NCBI GenBank assembly: GCA_963775635.1
Contig: CAVZJO010000016.1
Location: 903,131 to 967,130 of the forward strand
Direction: 5' to 3'
DNA from: JALORV01 sp963775635
GTDB taxonomy: Bacteria; Pseudomonadota; Gammaproteobacteria; Burkholderiales; Burkholderiaceae_F
DNA: 64,000 nucleotides
The first letter of the stretch is position 1. Every line of letters starts with the position of its first letter. This document shows positions 45,094 through 56,737 of the stretch, one piece after another. The notes under the pieces are model-generated. The model saw nothing but the letters and a program-made list of their open reading frames with translations, was not told the origin of the DNA and did no database searches. Made by a program: the position numbers and the translations under genes.

Positions 45094-45501
45094 ATGCCGT
45101 CGATCGCCTACACACTGGCCGAGGAAGAAGTCGAGCTGCAGGCCATTCGCGCGCAGGGCGCGGGCGGGCAGAACGTCAACAAGGTCTCCAATGCGGTTCA
45201 CCTGCGCTTCGACGTGCGCAGGTCGTCGTTGCCGGACGAACTCAAGCAGCGGTTACTGGCCCGGCGCGATCAGCGCATCAATGACGAAGGCGTCGTCGTC
45301 ATCAAGGCGCAGCGGTATCGCAGTCTGGAGAAGAACCGCGCGGAGGCACTGGAACGCCTGCGCGCTGTCATCGATGCTGCGGCCGAAATTCCGCGATCGC
45401 GCAGACCCACGCGACCGAGTGCGGCGGCAAAGCGCAAACGAGTCGAGACCAAGGTGCAGCGCGGGCAAGTCAAGGCGCTGCGCAGGCGCGTGGTCGACTG
45501 A
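45094..45501 (+). CDS. arfB: Alternative ribosome-rescue factor ArfB (YaeJ)
   Basis: 135 residues, the normal size. The catalytic loop RAQGAGGQNVNKVSNAVHLR holds the GGQ motif at residues 28-30. The C-terminal tail is strongly basic (PSAAAKRKRVETKVQRGQVKALRRR), as needed to enter the empty mRNA channel of stalled ribosomes. ArfB hydrolyses peptidyl-tRNA on non-stop complexes independently of tmRNA. Unlike RF1/RF2 it lacks domains 1, 2 and 4. No good Shine-Dalgarno is seen; instead a perfect hairpin abuts the start. It stands alone between cysteine synthase and the SRPBCC gene. Confidence 0.92.
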   Translation: MPSIAYTLAEEEVELQAIRAQGAGGQNVNKVSNAVHLRFDVRRSSLPDELKQRLLARRDQRINDEGVVVIKAQRYRSLEKNRAEALERLRAVIDAAAEIPRSRRPTRPSAAAKRKRVETKVQRGQVKALRRRVVD

Positions 45502-45643
45502 CCGGCGCGGTGGCGCCGCGGCAGACGCTGGTCGAAGACGGCGGGACTCCATTGGAAACCCGTGGAGTTTGGTGGAATAAACGAAGCCGGCACGGTGTTT
45601 ACGGAAATGGGATCGAGCGTCCCATTGCGGTGGACCGACGAGA

Positions 45644-46285
45644 GTGCAGGGCAGGACTGAACGAGGTTTGACGTATCGCGTCTGCGTGGTGCTGGCTGCA
45701 GCGTTCGCGGGACTGCTCGCGATTGCGGTGGTGCCGCCAGCCGTCGCAGCAGCAACGATTGCGGTTGAATCCGAGCGCGATGGCGATGCCGTAAAGATCC
45801 ACGCCAGGGCGGTGCTGAACGCCGATGTCGCGACCGCGTGGCGCGTACTGACCGACTACGACCGCTACGCCGAATTCATCCCGGACCTGCGCGTGAGCCG
45901 CGTCGTCACGCGTCGCGGCTCGACGGTTACCGTCGAGCAGTCTGGAGATGCGGCTTGGCTGGTCAGGTTTCCCCTCGATGTCACCTATGAGATCAGTGAG
46001 ATCCCGCCAAGCCGCCTGCAATCGCGCGCAGTGGCCGGGAGTCTGCGTTCGCTGGTAAGCAGCTACACGCTGACGCCGGCAAACCCGGGGACACGGCTCG
46101 ACTACATTGGCCACGTCGAGCCGGGCTTCGCACTCTTCGGGCAAATCGAACGGGCTGTAGTGGAGCGTAACGTTGCCCGCCAGTTCCAGGCGCTCGCCGA
46201 TGAAATGGAGCGTCAGGGTGCGCATGCACCGTCGCATCCGGTGGAGAAGTGCGAAGTGACGAACGACCGTATCAGGGATTGTTGA
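45644..46285 (+). CDS. Exported SRPBCC (START/Bet v1-like) protein
   Basis: 213 residues. A signal sequence (VCVVLAAAFAGLLAIAVVPPAVAAA) is followed by an SRPBCC domain at about 45-195, recognised by ATAWRVLTDYDRYAEFIPDL, EQSGDAAWLVRFPLDVTYEI, TLTPANPGTRLDYIGHVEPG and the last long helix (VVERNVARQFQALADEMERQ). The fold binds lipids or other hydrophobic molecules (as COQ10, polyketide cyclase). An exported form may carry a lipid between membranes. Its stop overlaps the start of cytochrome b561 (TGATG), so it is coupled with the b561-YceI-YceI group, suggesting work on isoprenoid quinone or similar. A TTG at 45668 is an alternative start. Confidence 0.82.
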   Translation: MQGRTERGLTYRVCVVLAAAFAGLLAIAVVPPAVAAATIAVESERDGDAVKIHARAVLNADVATAWRVLTDYDRYAEFIPDLRVSRVVTRRGSTVTVEQSGDAAWLVRFPLDVTYEISEIPPSRLQSRAVAGSLRSLVSSYTLTPANPGTRLDYIGHVEPGFALFGQIERAVVERNVARQFQALADEMERQGAHAPSHPVEKCEVTNDRIRDC

Positions 46286-46839
46286 TGTTGCGGAACACAG
46301 ATCAGTCCTGGGGCACGCCGGCCAAGCTGTTGCACTGGGTGGTGGCAGTGCTCGTGCTCGCGCAAATCTGCCTGGGCTGGGCCGCGGTGAGTTGGCGACT
46401 CTCGCCCACCAAACTCGATCTGTTCGTCTGGCACAAGTCGATCGGCATGCTGATATTGCTGCTGATGCTCATGCGTCTGGTATGGCGCTCGGTCAACGTC
46501 GCGCCGTCGTTGCCGGCCGGCATGGTGCCGCTCGAGCGGCTCGCCGCGCGCCTCAGCCATCTCCTTCTCTATATGCTGCTGTTCCTCATGCCCTTGACGG
46601 GTTGGATCATCAGTTCCGCCGCCAACATCCCGTTCCGGATCTTCTGGCTGGTCCCCCTGCCGGCGATCGTGCAGCCCGACAAGGTGTTGGCCGATGAGGT
46701 CGGGCGCGTGCACTTAGCGCTGTTCATCGTGTTGTCGTTGTTACTGGTCGTTCACATCGGCGCGGCGCTTCGACACCACTTCGTCAAACGCGACGATGTG
46801 CTGAAGCGCATGTTGCCCGGCCAGGCCAGTGCCGGATGA
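46285..46839 (+). CDS. Cytochrome b561
   Basis: 184 residues with four membrane helices. Heme-ligand histidines: WGTPAKLLHWVVAVLVLAQI (helix 1), FVWHKSIGMLILLLMLMRLV (helix 2), and two in the last helix (VHLALFIVLSLLLVVHIGAA). It belongs to the bacterial CybB type, which carries electrons between quinol and another acceptor in the inner membrane. ATG at 46285 overlaps the SRPBCC stop. The stop at 46839 overlaps the YceI start by four bases (ATGA-like). The b561-YceI pairing is common. Confidence 0.94.
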   Translation: MLRNTDQSWGTPAKLLHWVVAVLVLAQICLGWAAVSWRLSPTKLDLFVWHKSIGMLILLLMLMRLVWRSVNVAPSLPAGMVPLERLAARLSHLLLYMLLFLMPLTGWIISSAANIPFRIFWLVPLPAIVQPDKVLADEVGRVHLALFIVLSLLLVVHIGAALRHHFVKRDDVLKRMLPGQASAG

Positions 46840-47397
46840 TCCGCGTCTTGCTCGCCGCCGCGTTGCTGTCCGTCCATGCGGCCGATCCGGCGCAGGCAGC
46901 AGACTGGCGGATGGACGCTGCAACGAGCCGGCTCGAATTCGCGGCGACGTATGAAAGAACCGCCGCGCCCGGAGTGTTCCGTGAGTTCGACACCCGCCTG
47001 CACTTCGATGCCGACAAGCCCGCGGAGGGACGGCTCGACGTCTCGATCGTCGTGCCAAGCGCCGACATGGGCAACGCCGATGTGAACAAGGCCATCAGTG
47101 GCCCCGAATGGTTCGACTTCGCCCGGTTTCCGCGAGCGGAATTTCATGCGACGGAAATCCGACGGACCGCGGCCGGCCGCTACGTGGCACGTGGGCTGTT
47201 GAACCTCAAGGGCGTGCAGCAGGCGGTCGAAGTTCCGTTCGCCTGGAGCGAGACCGGCGACACGGCGAAGTTGGATGGCGAAATCACCGTCAAGCGCGGA
47301 CCCTTCGGCATCGGTACCGGCGAGTGGGCGTCCACCAGCGTCATTGGCCCGGACGTGACGATCAAGTTCAGCCGTGAGGCTGCGCAAAGTTGGCTGA
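46836..47397 (+). CDS. YceI family protein, probable frameshift near the end
   Basis: About 186 residues, with signal peptide (VLLAAALLSVHAADPAQAADW). YceI is a lipocalin-like beta barrel binding polyisoprenoids in the periplasm. Visible marks: WRMDAATSRLEFAATYERTA, FDTRLHFDADKPAEGRLDVS, NADVNKAISGPEWFDFARFP, VARGLLNLKGVQQAVEVPF and FGIGTGEWASTSVIGPDVTI. After VTIKFS the frame runs on into the next gene for 450 bases without similarity. Removing one base near 47375 gives the ending IKFSVRLRKVG and a stop at 47397 that overlaps the next start, which fits the family length. I therefore take that as the true end. It belongs to the b561 group. Confidence 0.85.
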
Positions 47398-48097
47398 GCG
47401 GCGCTTCGCGCTTTGGGTTGCCGCAGCGGTCACCGCGCTGCTGGCGGCGTGCGCTACTCAGGTCGCCGCACCGCCGGAAGCCACGACGCGCAGGCCGGCC
47501 GAATTTCCGGAGGCGGACTACCAGGGGATGCTGGCGCGCGGGGAGCCCGTTTTTCGTCTCGATCCCGTCCGCTCGTTCGCGGTCATCGTGGTCCGGCGCG
47601 GTGGATCGCTCGCACAATTCGGGCACGACCACGTCGTCGCAAGCCACGACGTCGCCGGGTACATCGCTCCGGACCAGGGCCGCGCCGACCTATACGTTCC
47701 ACTGGATGCGCTGGTCGTCGACGAACCGGCGCTGCGGTCGGAGATTGGGTTGGACACACAGCCCTCGCCCGCCGACGTCGCGGGTACCCGCAGCAACATG
47801 CTCGAAAAGGTGCTCGAGACCGATCGCTATCCCTTCGCGCTGATCGCCGTCAAAGGCGCCGCGGCGAGCGGCAGCGGGCAGCCACTGCAGGTCGCCGTCT
47901 CACTGCACGGAGTCACCCGCTCGGTGGACGTTCCGGTGCAATATCGAAGAGCTGCTGACGAAGTCACGGTGAGCGGAGCATTCGCGATCGACCAGTCCCA
48001 GTTCGGCATCGTGCCGTTCACGGTCCTGGGCGGCGCCATTGCCGTGCAGGATCGTCTGAACGTCACGTTCCAGATCGTCGCCAGTCGCGTTCGCTGA
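47390..48097 (+). CDS. YceI-like lipoprotein
   Basis: 235 residues starting with TTG at 47390, overlapping the end of the first YceI gene. The signal RFALWVAAAVTALLAACATQ has a lipobox (LAAC, Cys near 21). The barrel part shows FRLDPVRSFAVIVVRRGGSL, FGHDHVVASHDVAGYI, NMLEKVLETDRYPFALIAV and FAIDQSQFGIVPFTVLGGAI, as in YceI-like proteins with the AQFGHDHVV motif. Such proteins are thought to bind isoprenoids. The partner of the preceding soluble YceI; together with cytochrome b561 and the SRPBCC protein it forms a likely periplasmic quinone/isoprenoid-handling unit (inference). Confidence 0.85.
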   Translation: MAERRFALWVAAAVTALLAACATQVAAPPEATTRRPAEFPEADYQGMLARGEPVFRLDPVRSFAVIVVRRGGSLAQFGHDHVVASHDVAGYIAPDQGRADLYVPLDALVVDEPALRSEIGLDTQPSPADVAGTRSNMLEKVLETDRYPFALIAVKGAAASGSGQPLQVAVSLHGVTRSVDVPVQYRRAADEVTVSGAFAIDQSQFGIVPFTVLGGAIAVQDRLNVTFQIVASRVR

Positions 48098-48210
48098 CGG
48101 CAGGCGCATCGCGGCGGTGTTTCAGCGCGCGCTAGGTCGGCGTAGGCTCCTACTTCACCGGCCGGTGCGGCCGCGCCAAGCCGGTTCGAATCGACCAGCA
48201 GGAGGCAGCA

Positions 48211-48690
48211 ATGACGATTTCTGCACGACTGACGGGCTATCTCGCCCAACGTGGCGCACGCTACGACGTGTGCGCGCACGATCACAGCCACTCCAGCGCC
48301 CAGACCGCGCGACTGGCGCACATTCCGGAACATCAGTTGGCCAAATCGGTGATCCTCGAGGACGACGCGGGCTGCGTGCTGGCCGTCGTGCCGGCGAATT
48401 CGCGCGTGCAGATCGGCGAGTTGGCCGGCTTGCTCGGTCGCCGCGATCTGCATCTGGCCGATGAACACCGCATCATGCAGGTGTTCGAAGATTGCGCCGT
48501 TGGCGCCGTCCCTGCCTTTGGCATGGTCTGGGGCGTGGAAACGGTGGTTGACGAGACGATCGGCGACAACGCCGAAGTCTATGTGGAAGCCGGAGACCAC
48601 GAAGCGTTACTTCGCATGTCCCGCGAGCAGTTCAACGAGTTGATGCGCGAAGCGAAGCGTGGCCGCTTCAGTCGGCTGCCCGTGCATTGA
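48211..48690 (+). CDS. YbaK/aminoacyl-tRNA deacylase family protein
   Basis: 159 residues with the YbaK/ProRS-associated fold: YDVCAHDHSHSSAQTARLAH, QLAKSVILEDDAGCVLAVVP, EHRIMQVFEDCAVGAVPAFG and EVYVEAGDHEALLRMSREQF. AKSV (with the lysine) and GAVPAFG are the usual active-site parts of trans-editing deacylases that remove wrong amino acids from tRNA. It differs from Cys-tRNAPro deacylase YbaK itself; the substrate amino acid is unknown. AGGAGGCAGCA precedes the ATG. Single gene, 114 bases after the YceI gene. Confidence 0.88.
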   Translation: MTISARLTGYLAQRGARYDVCAHDHSHSSAQTARLAHIPEHQLAKSVILEDDAGCVLAVVPANSRVQIGELAGLLGRRDLHLADEHRIMQVFEDCAVGAVPAFGMVWGVETVVDETIGDNAEVYVEAGDHEALLRMSREQFNELMREAKRGRFSRLPVH

Positions 48691-48716
48691 ACCTCCGGCC
48701 GCGAGACCAACGCTGT

Positions 48717-48740
48717 CAACCCTTCGTCTTGAGAGGGTTG
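48717..48740 (+). terminator. Candidate hairpin after the YbaK-like gene
   Basis: CAACCCT (48717) pairs with AGGGTTG (48734) across a ten-base loop, 27 bases past the stop, but no T run follows. The remaining gap to 49101 between the two convergent genes holds no gene or repeat that I can recognise. Confidence 0.35.
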
Positions 48741-49101
48741 GCCGCCCTGCGATCAAGACTGTCCGGCGCGGCTCAGTGACGCGTGTTTAGCAGGCAAAGC
48801 CGGACCAGCGTTGAGCCGCAAGTGCCGGCAGCTGCTTCGATGTGAGTGGCGGGCTACCCGACCGCCAAAGACCGCTACTGGCTGGGTCAAGCCAGCGCGC
48901 CTGCACGTCCGAGCGAAATTCCAGTCAGCGCACACAGCAACCTCAAAGGTATCTCCGTCTTGAAGGACCACACGAAGCCGTTCAGTGGCAATGTTTCCGC
49001 TCTTTCCCACTGGGCCGCTGCCCGCCTCTCGCACGTTTCAGTGGATTCGCCCCAGTGTTGACTTCGCGCTATCACGAGCGGACGCGACGCGTGTCAACGC
49101 C

Positions 49102-51178
49102 TCACCGAAAAGAGCGTGGCGGCCCGATTAACGGCGTCTTTAACGGTGCGGCAGCACCAACTGCAATCACCACTGCATTGCCGCCCGGATTCTGGACTGG
49201 GTCGCCGTCGATCTTCCAGTTGTTCGTCAACCAAACGTTTCCAGACGGGTCGATCTGGCCACCCGTGATCCGCTCCAGAGCATCGCTTTGGTACCCGGTG
49301 CTTGGCGATATCGGGTCCCCGACCCTCCAACCGGGCGGACACTTCCGCGTGTCGACGCCGCAGAAGCGGCTGATACCGGTCGGCGTCGTCGTACTGGTAC
49401 CGACTTTGACCGCGCCGAAGTTGAAGACCCAGACGGTGTCGTCGCCATCGACCGCGATACCCCACGGCAGTGTGATTCCGCCGCCGGTGAAGGGCGAGCC
49501 GGGATGAGGTCTTCGATCGTCGGCTTGGTACATCGTTACTGATGGACTGGTCGCTGCACCGAGCCTGAACCGTGTCGGGCATGGTGTATCGAGCCAATCG
49601 GAGTTCGACACCCAAACGTTTCCCTTGCTGTCCACCGCGTTTCCGACCGGATGACTAAGGACCGTCTTGCCTTGGTACGTGGCGGGAAGCGTCTCGAGCA
49701 GCGTGCCCTCGGGCGAGATGACGTAAACGTTGTCGCTGCGGTTGCCGGTGGCCCACAGATTGCCCTTGGCATCAATGACAGCCCCGAATGGCTTGATCTG
49801 CGGATCGTGCGGTCGAGGAGCCGGACCCAACGGAATGTTGAATGCGCGATTCGGATCCCCGCGCGGATACTTGGTCACCGAATCGTTTCCGCAGTTGGTG
49901 ATCCAGATGTTGCCTTCACGGTCCGACACGATCGACATCGGCCACGACATGTCGCCCTGCGTGTATCCGTCTTGTTTCGTGATGGCGACGCCATCCGGCC
50001 GGAACTTGGACACGCTGTTGTGCTTGGCTGCGATTGGCAACTGCTTCGCACGGCGGATCCTGAAATCCAAAATTGGCGATCCAGATGTTGCCCGTTGGAT
50101 CCAGCGTGATGCCGTACCCCGCCCCACTGAGGCCGCCCCCAAAGTAAGGCGATCCCGGGAAGTTCTGCCCTGATGGCGTGAGCTTGATCAGGCGGCGGCC
50201 AGCGCAGGCGTATTCATCACTCGGTCGCGGATCGTAGTTGTCATTCACCCACACAAACCCGAGTTCATCGATCGCGAAGTTGCCCGGTCCGTCCATCAAG
50301 TTCGTGCTGTCCTGCTTGTAGTAGAACCCGCCGGTGAACTTGAGGAACAACAGCCAATTCGTCGGCCGCTGCGTCAACGCAGGCTGGTACACGGGACGGA
50401 CCTGCGCAAGAACGAACAGCGGGTCATCGGCATTCGAGGGGTAGCCGGGATAGGCCGGATTTCTGACGATGTTCGCGACCGCCTGAAGCACGTTGGTCGG
50501 CACCGCACCTCCGGGAGGCCGAGCCGCCTCGAGCAGCTGCGTGCAGTAGTGCGCATTGGCGATGCAGGCCGCGATCACGTTGCTCAACGAGTTGAATGTC
50601 GGCAACGTCGAGGTCTTGCTGCCGTTCGGAATCGACGCGAGCACGACACCGACGGCACCGGTCTGCGGATTCGCAAGATTCGCGGCCATCGCCACGGCGT
50701 TGAGCATGCCGTAGGTGTTGCCGTCAATCTTCTGACCATCGATGAATTGCGCAAACGCGTTCCCGATTGCGATCGTCGTGCGCTCGTTGACGACAACGTC
50801 GCCCGCGACGGTTGGTCCGGTGCCGATTGCGCTCGCCAGCATTGCCTGGCCGCGTTCGGCCTGGACGAACAACACCGACTGCTTGTCGGCGAGGCCAGGC
50901 GGCAATGCATAGTTGATGCTGAAGTTCCCCGCGCTGTCGCTGGTGTCAGAACCCAGTAGTCTCCATGCCGGACCGTGATCGACGATGCTGGCAAACAGCG
51001 AAACCCTATAACCGGTCAATCCGGTACCGGCGCTTTGCACGCTGCCTCGAAGGAGACCTACCTGATGCTTGGGCGCTGCTGCGAGCGAGGCGGTCAGTGC
51101 GAGCCCCACCAAAGCTGCGACCACGAGCGAAGCTTTGCGTGAAGATCTTGAGCGCAGCAATGTGCAGCTGTCGGCCAT
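49102..51178 (-). CDS. Exported NHL/Vgb-like beta-propeller protein, one frameshift
   Basis: About 690 residues. A signal peptide (SLVVAALVGLALTASLAAA) near residues 15-35 is followed by a carboxypeptidase-regulatory-like beta domain (GLLRGSVQSAGTGLTGYRVS) and a helical region. Propeller-type repeats follow, such as GPGNFAIDELGFVWVNDNYD, ITLDPTGNIWIANFG, SDREGNIWITNCGNDSV, IDAKGNLWATGNRSDNVYVI, VDSKGNVWVSNSDWLD and IDPSGNVWLTNN. The pattern (D.GN.WV.N...) resembles the virginiamycin B lyase/NHL group. One extra base near 50070 breaks the frame. No enzyme function is assigned; it is likely extracellular or periplasmic. Confidence 0.75.
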
Positions 51179-51495
51179 GATCACCCCATTAAGGAATGCC
51201 TTGGATGCAGCAACCCTAGATCAGCCTGCCAGAATGTCCCTCTGTCGGGCACGACCTGAAGCACGTCCACTGCTCGACCGCGGCTGTTGTTCTCGACAGG
51301 CATGCGCTCGCGCGGCCGCTTATACCCGCTCCCAGCATGACAGTTCAGGCTCACCAAAGCCCAGTACGTCGCTGGTCGCATAGTCGGCTTCTAAGCAATT
51401 CTCAGGCAAGTTCGTTTGGTCAGCAATTGGCCGAGGGCCGTCTAAGACCGTCAGAGGAGGCGTGTAGGAAATTCTCAGTAACTCTGACCAGAAAC
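51179..51495. other. Spacer without recognisable gene
   Basis: About 317 bases between the start of the NHL-type gene and the end of the cystathionine enzyme gene, both on the minus strand. GC content seems lower than in the flanks. I see no convincing gene, repeat or terminator. It should hold the promoter of the NHL-type gene. Confidence 0.4.
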
Positions 51496-52699
51496 TCAAC
51501 CCAGCGCCTGCTCCAGATCGTCGATCAGGTCGCGCACGTCCTCGATACCGACGCTGAGGCGGATCAGGCCGTCGTCGATGCCGAGTTCGGCGCGGCGATC
51601 GGCCGGAATGCTCGCGTGCGTCATGATGGCCGGGTGCTCGATCAGACTTTCCACGCCGCCGAGGCTCTCGGCCAGCGTGAAGACCCGGCAGTGCTCCAGC
51701 ATACGGCGGGCGCGCGCCAATCCGCCCTCGATGACGATGCTCACCATCGCACCGCCGGTGTTCATCTGTCGGCGCGCCAGTGCATGCTGCGGATGGCTTT
51801 CGAGGCCGGGATAGATCACTTGGCGAATGTCCTTGCGCGCGGCCAGATGGCGCGCGATCGCCAGCGCGTTTTCGCCGGCCCGCTCCATGCGCAGCGCCAG
51901 CGTCTTGACGCCGCGCAATGCCAGGAAGCTGTCGAACGGCGCTGCGATCGCGCCGATCGCGTTCTGCAGGAAGCCGAGCCGCTCGACGAGCGCGTCGTCG
52001 TCGCCGACGACCGCGATGCCGCCGATCATGTCCGAATGGCCGTTGATGTACTTGGTGACGCTGTGCACGGCGATGTCGAATCCCAGCGCGAGCGGCCGCT
52101 GGTTGTACGGCGTGGCGAACGTGTTGTCGGCCACCGCGAGCAGCTTGTGCCGGCGCGCCACCTGCGCGATCGCGGCCAGATCCGCGAGTTTCAGCAACGG
52201 ATTGCTCGGCGTTTCGATCCACACCATCCGCGTGTTTGGCTTGATCGCCGCCTCGATCGCGCGCGGGATCGGACGCATCGACGTAAGTGACGGTCAGCGC
52301 CGCGCTCGACCTGCGCACGCGCTCGAACAGCCGGTAGGTGCCGCCGTACAGATCGTCGGACGCGACCACGTGCGAGCCTGACTCCAGCAGCTCGAGCACG
52401 GTCGCAATGGCCGCCATGCCGGAGGCGAACGCGAATCCCGCTTGGCCGTCTTCGAGGTCGGCCACGCAGCGCTCGAACGCCCAGCGCGTCGGGTTGTGGC
52501 TGCGGCCATAGTCGAGCCCTTTGTGCACGCCCGGCGATTCCTGCCTGTACGTGCTGGTCGTGTAGATCGGCGTCATCACTGCGCCGGTCGACGGGTCCGG
52601 CACCTGGCCGGCATGGATCACGCGGGTGGCGAAGTGGCGTCGCTGGCCTGCCTCGGGCAGCACGCGGTTGGTCGGCATTGCCTCGGAGCTGCCTGTCAT
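51496..52699 (-). CDS. Cystathionine gamma-lyase/gamma-synthase-type PLP enzyme, one frameshift
   Basis: About 400 residues of the Cys/Met metabolism family. Visible: FATRVIHAGQVPDPSTGAVM, PIYTTSTYRQESPG, YGRSHNPTRWAFE, ASGMAAIATVLELL, the PLP lysine in VHSVTKYINGHSDMIGG and the end ESLIEHPAIMTHASIPADRR then LIRLSVGIEDVRDLIDDL. An extra C near 52275 (CCGATCCC) shifts the frame. Start after AGAGGAATCCCG. Coupled with a cystathionine beta-synthase gene 14 bases upstream, it most probably acts as cystathionine gamma-lyase, giving cysteine, 2-oxobutyrate and ammonia; gamma-synthase activity is also possible. The pair forms reverse transsulfuration. Confidence 0.88.
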
Positions 52700-52713
52700 C
52701 GGGATTCCTCTCG

Positions 52714-54087
52714 TTAACTGCCCGGCCGGTTCTTGCGCAGGAAGTTCAGCACATCGATGCGCGTGATCAGGCCGTGAAAGCCGTCCTCGTCGCTGACCAC
52801 CGCCACCAGCCCGGCGTCGAAGATCGGCAGCAGGTCGTCGATCGACGCGCGGCGATCGACCGTCCGCACCTTGGTCGTCATCACCTGTCGCACCGGCGAC
52901 TCGAATGCGTTGCGGTCGCGATGCGCGGCAAGCAGCAGGTCGCTCTCATCGACGATGCCGACCAGACGGCCGTCTTCGAGCACCGGCAGCTGCGAGACAT
53001 CGAACATCTTCATCCGCGTGAAGACGACCGTCAGCGGATCGTCGGGCCCGACCGCCACGACTTCGTGCTCGCGCTGGGTGCGCGCGATCAGGTCGCGCAG
53101 GTCGCCGAACGCCGGCCGGTCACCGAGCCCCTGGTCATTCAGCCAGTGGTCGTTGAACATTTTCGCCAGATACTTGTTGCCGGTGTCACAGACGAATGTG
53201 ACGACGGTCTTCGGCTGCGTTTGTTCGCGGCAGTAGCGCAGCGCCGCCGCCACCAGCGTGCCGCTGCTGCCGCCGGCCAGGATGCCGTCGGTGCGCAGCA
53301 GTTGCCGCGCAGTGGCCATCGCCTCGCGATCCGAGATGCTGTAGGCGCGCTGCACGCGCGACAGATCGGCGATCGGCGGCACGAAATCCTCGCCGATGCC
53401 CTCGACCAGCCACGATCCCGCGGTTCCGACCTGGCCGGTGCGGACGAAGTCGGCGAGCACCGATCCGGCCGGATCGGCCAGAACGATTTCGACCTGCGGC
53501 GCCACGCGCGCGAAGTAACGCGACATTCCGGTCAGCGTCCCGCCCGAGCCGACCCCGCACACGATCGCGTCGACCCTGCCCTCGGTTTGTGCCCAGATCT
53601 CGGGCGCGGTGGTGGTCTCGTGCGCGAGAGGATTGGCCGGGTTGCCGAACTGATTGACGTACCAGGCGCCCGGCGTCTCCGCCGTGATCTTCTCTGCGAG
53701 ATCCTGGTAGTACTGCGGGTGGCCGCGCCCGACATCGGAGCGCGTCAGGACGATCTCGGCACCGAGCGCGCGCAGATGCGCGAGCTTCTCCTGACTCATC
53801 TTGTCCGGAATGACGAGGATCAGCCTGTAGCCCTTGGCCGCCGCGACCAGCGCCAGCCCCAAGCCGGTGTTGCCGGCGGTCGCCTCGACGAGCGTTGCGC
53901 CAGGCCCGATTCGTCCATCGCGCTCGGCCGCCTCGATCATCGAGCGGCCGATGCGGTCCTTGATCGATCCGCCCGGATTCTGGCTTTCCAACTTTACGAG
54001 CAGCCGACACGGCCCGGTATCGAAACCACGTACCGCGACCAGCGGCGTGCTGCCGATCAAGTCGAGGATGCGCTCGTGCACGCTCAT
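52714..54087 (-). CDS. Cystathionine beta-synthase with CBS domains
   Basis: 457 residues. The PLP domain holds the lysine in LESQNPGGSIKDRIGRSMIE, VEATAGNTGLGLALVAAAKG and the phosphate loop GVGSGGTLTGMSRYF. GYRLILVIPDKMSQEKLAHL and GGSSGTLVAAALRY are also typical. The C-terminal part from about 335 has two CBS repeats (VVAVGPDDPLTVVFTRMKMF; VSQLPVLEDGRLVGIVDESD; VSDEDGFHGLITRIDVLNFL). The enzyme condenses serine and homocysteine to cystathionine; CBS domains are regulatory and can bind adenosyl compounds. First gene of the pair with the gamma-lyase. Start ATG at 54087 without strong ribosome site. Confidence 0.93.
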   Translation of the reverse strand: MSVHERILDLIGSTPLVAVRGFDTGPCRLLVKLESQNPGGSIKDRIGRSMIEAAERDGRIGPGATLVEATAGNTGLGLALVAAAKGYRLILVIPDKMSQEKLAHLRALGAEIVLTRSDVGRGHPQYYQDLAEKITAETPGAWYVNQFGNPANPLAHETTTAPEIWAQTEGRVDAIVCGVGSGGTLTGMSRYFARVAPQVEIVLADPAGSVLADFVRTGQVGTAGSWLVEGIGEDFVPPIADLSRVQRAYSISDREAMATARQLLRTDGILAGGSSGTLVAAALRYCREQTQPKTVVTFVCDTGNKYLAKMFNDHWLNDQGLGDRPAFGDLRDLIARTQREHEVVAVGPDDPLTVVFTRMKMFDVSQLPVLEDGRLVGIVDESDLLLAAHRDRNAFESPVRQVMTTKVRTVDRRASIDDLLPIFDAGLVAVVSDEDGFHGLITRIDVLNFLRKNRPGS

Positions 54088-54212
54088 CGCGACTCTGCTG
54101 GAGCCCGTATGACGCTGAAGGCAGTGATCTTATAGCGGTCTACGCCGCGTGCAGCCCGGGCCCGGACATCACCCTCGCGCAGCGCGCCGCGCTGGCGTAG
54201 GCTCATGCGGTC

Positions 54213-56234
<2,022 letters not shown>

Positions 56235-56270
56235 GCAGCGTAGGCCAGATCAAAGCGAGGAGGTTGGCTC

Positions 56271-56711
56271 ATGAAAGGTATCGCCCACGTCCTGAGGGGG
56301 AAGCCGAACCGGGTCGTCCATGCGATCGGTCCCAAAGACACCGTCTACGACGCGGTCAAGAGAATGGCCGAACACAACATCGGCGGGCTGCTGGTGATGG
56401 AAGGCGAGAAGATCCTCGGCATCGTCACCGAGCGCGACTACGCGCGCAAGATCGTGTTGGCCGGCCGCTCGTCGAAGGAAACACCGGTGTCCGTCATCAT
56501 GACCACGCAGGTGCTTTGCGTCGGCCCGCTGCAGACGACAGAGGAATGCATGGCAATCATGACGGAGAACCGCGTGCGCCATCTGCCCGTCCTCGACGAC
56601 GGCAAGCTGATCGGGCTGGTTTCAATCGGAGATCTGGTGAAGGACATCATCTCCGAGCAGCAATTCATCATCGAACAGCTAGAGCACTACATCGCAGGCG
56701 ATCGCGCTTAA
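56271..56711 (+). CDS. CBS-domain pair protein
   Basis: 146 residues composed of two CBS domains: first AIGPKDTVYDAVKRMAEHNI and ILGIVTERDYARKIVLAG, then VGPLQTTEECMAIMTENRVR, HLPVLDDGKLIGLVSIGD. The tails DLVKDIISEQQFIIEQLEHY are helical. Such small proteins bind adenosyl nucleotides and sense energy or act as a dimeric regulator. GAGGAGGTTGGCTC precedes the ATG. It probably belongs to the same transcript as the YyaL-like gene. Partner protein unknown. Confidence 0.93.
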   Translation: MKGIAHVLRGKPNRVVHAIGPKDTVYDAVKRMAEHNIGGLLVMEGEKILGIVTERDYARKIVLAGRSSKETPVSVIMTTQVLCVGPLQTTEECMAIMTENRVRHLPVLDDGKLIGLVSIGDLVKDIISEQQFIIEQLEHYIAGDRA

Positions 56712-56737
56712 ACATCACCGCGACGCCAGCAGCGAAT

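Noticed and set aside
47398..47843. YceI protein extended by about 150 residues overlapping the next gene
   Set aside because: The extension has no similarity to YceI and is arginine-rich; one extra base explains the missing stop, and the corrected stop overlaps the next start.
48753..49507. Small frames in the gap between the YbaK-like and NHL-type genes
   Set aside because: No start signals, no recognisable motif, and both strands look alike in composition.
52678..54135. 485-residue plus-strand frame opposite cystathionine beta-synthase
   Set aside because: Antisense shadow of a clear PLP/CBS-domain gene.
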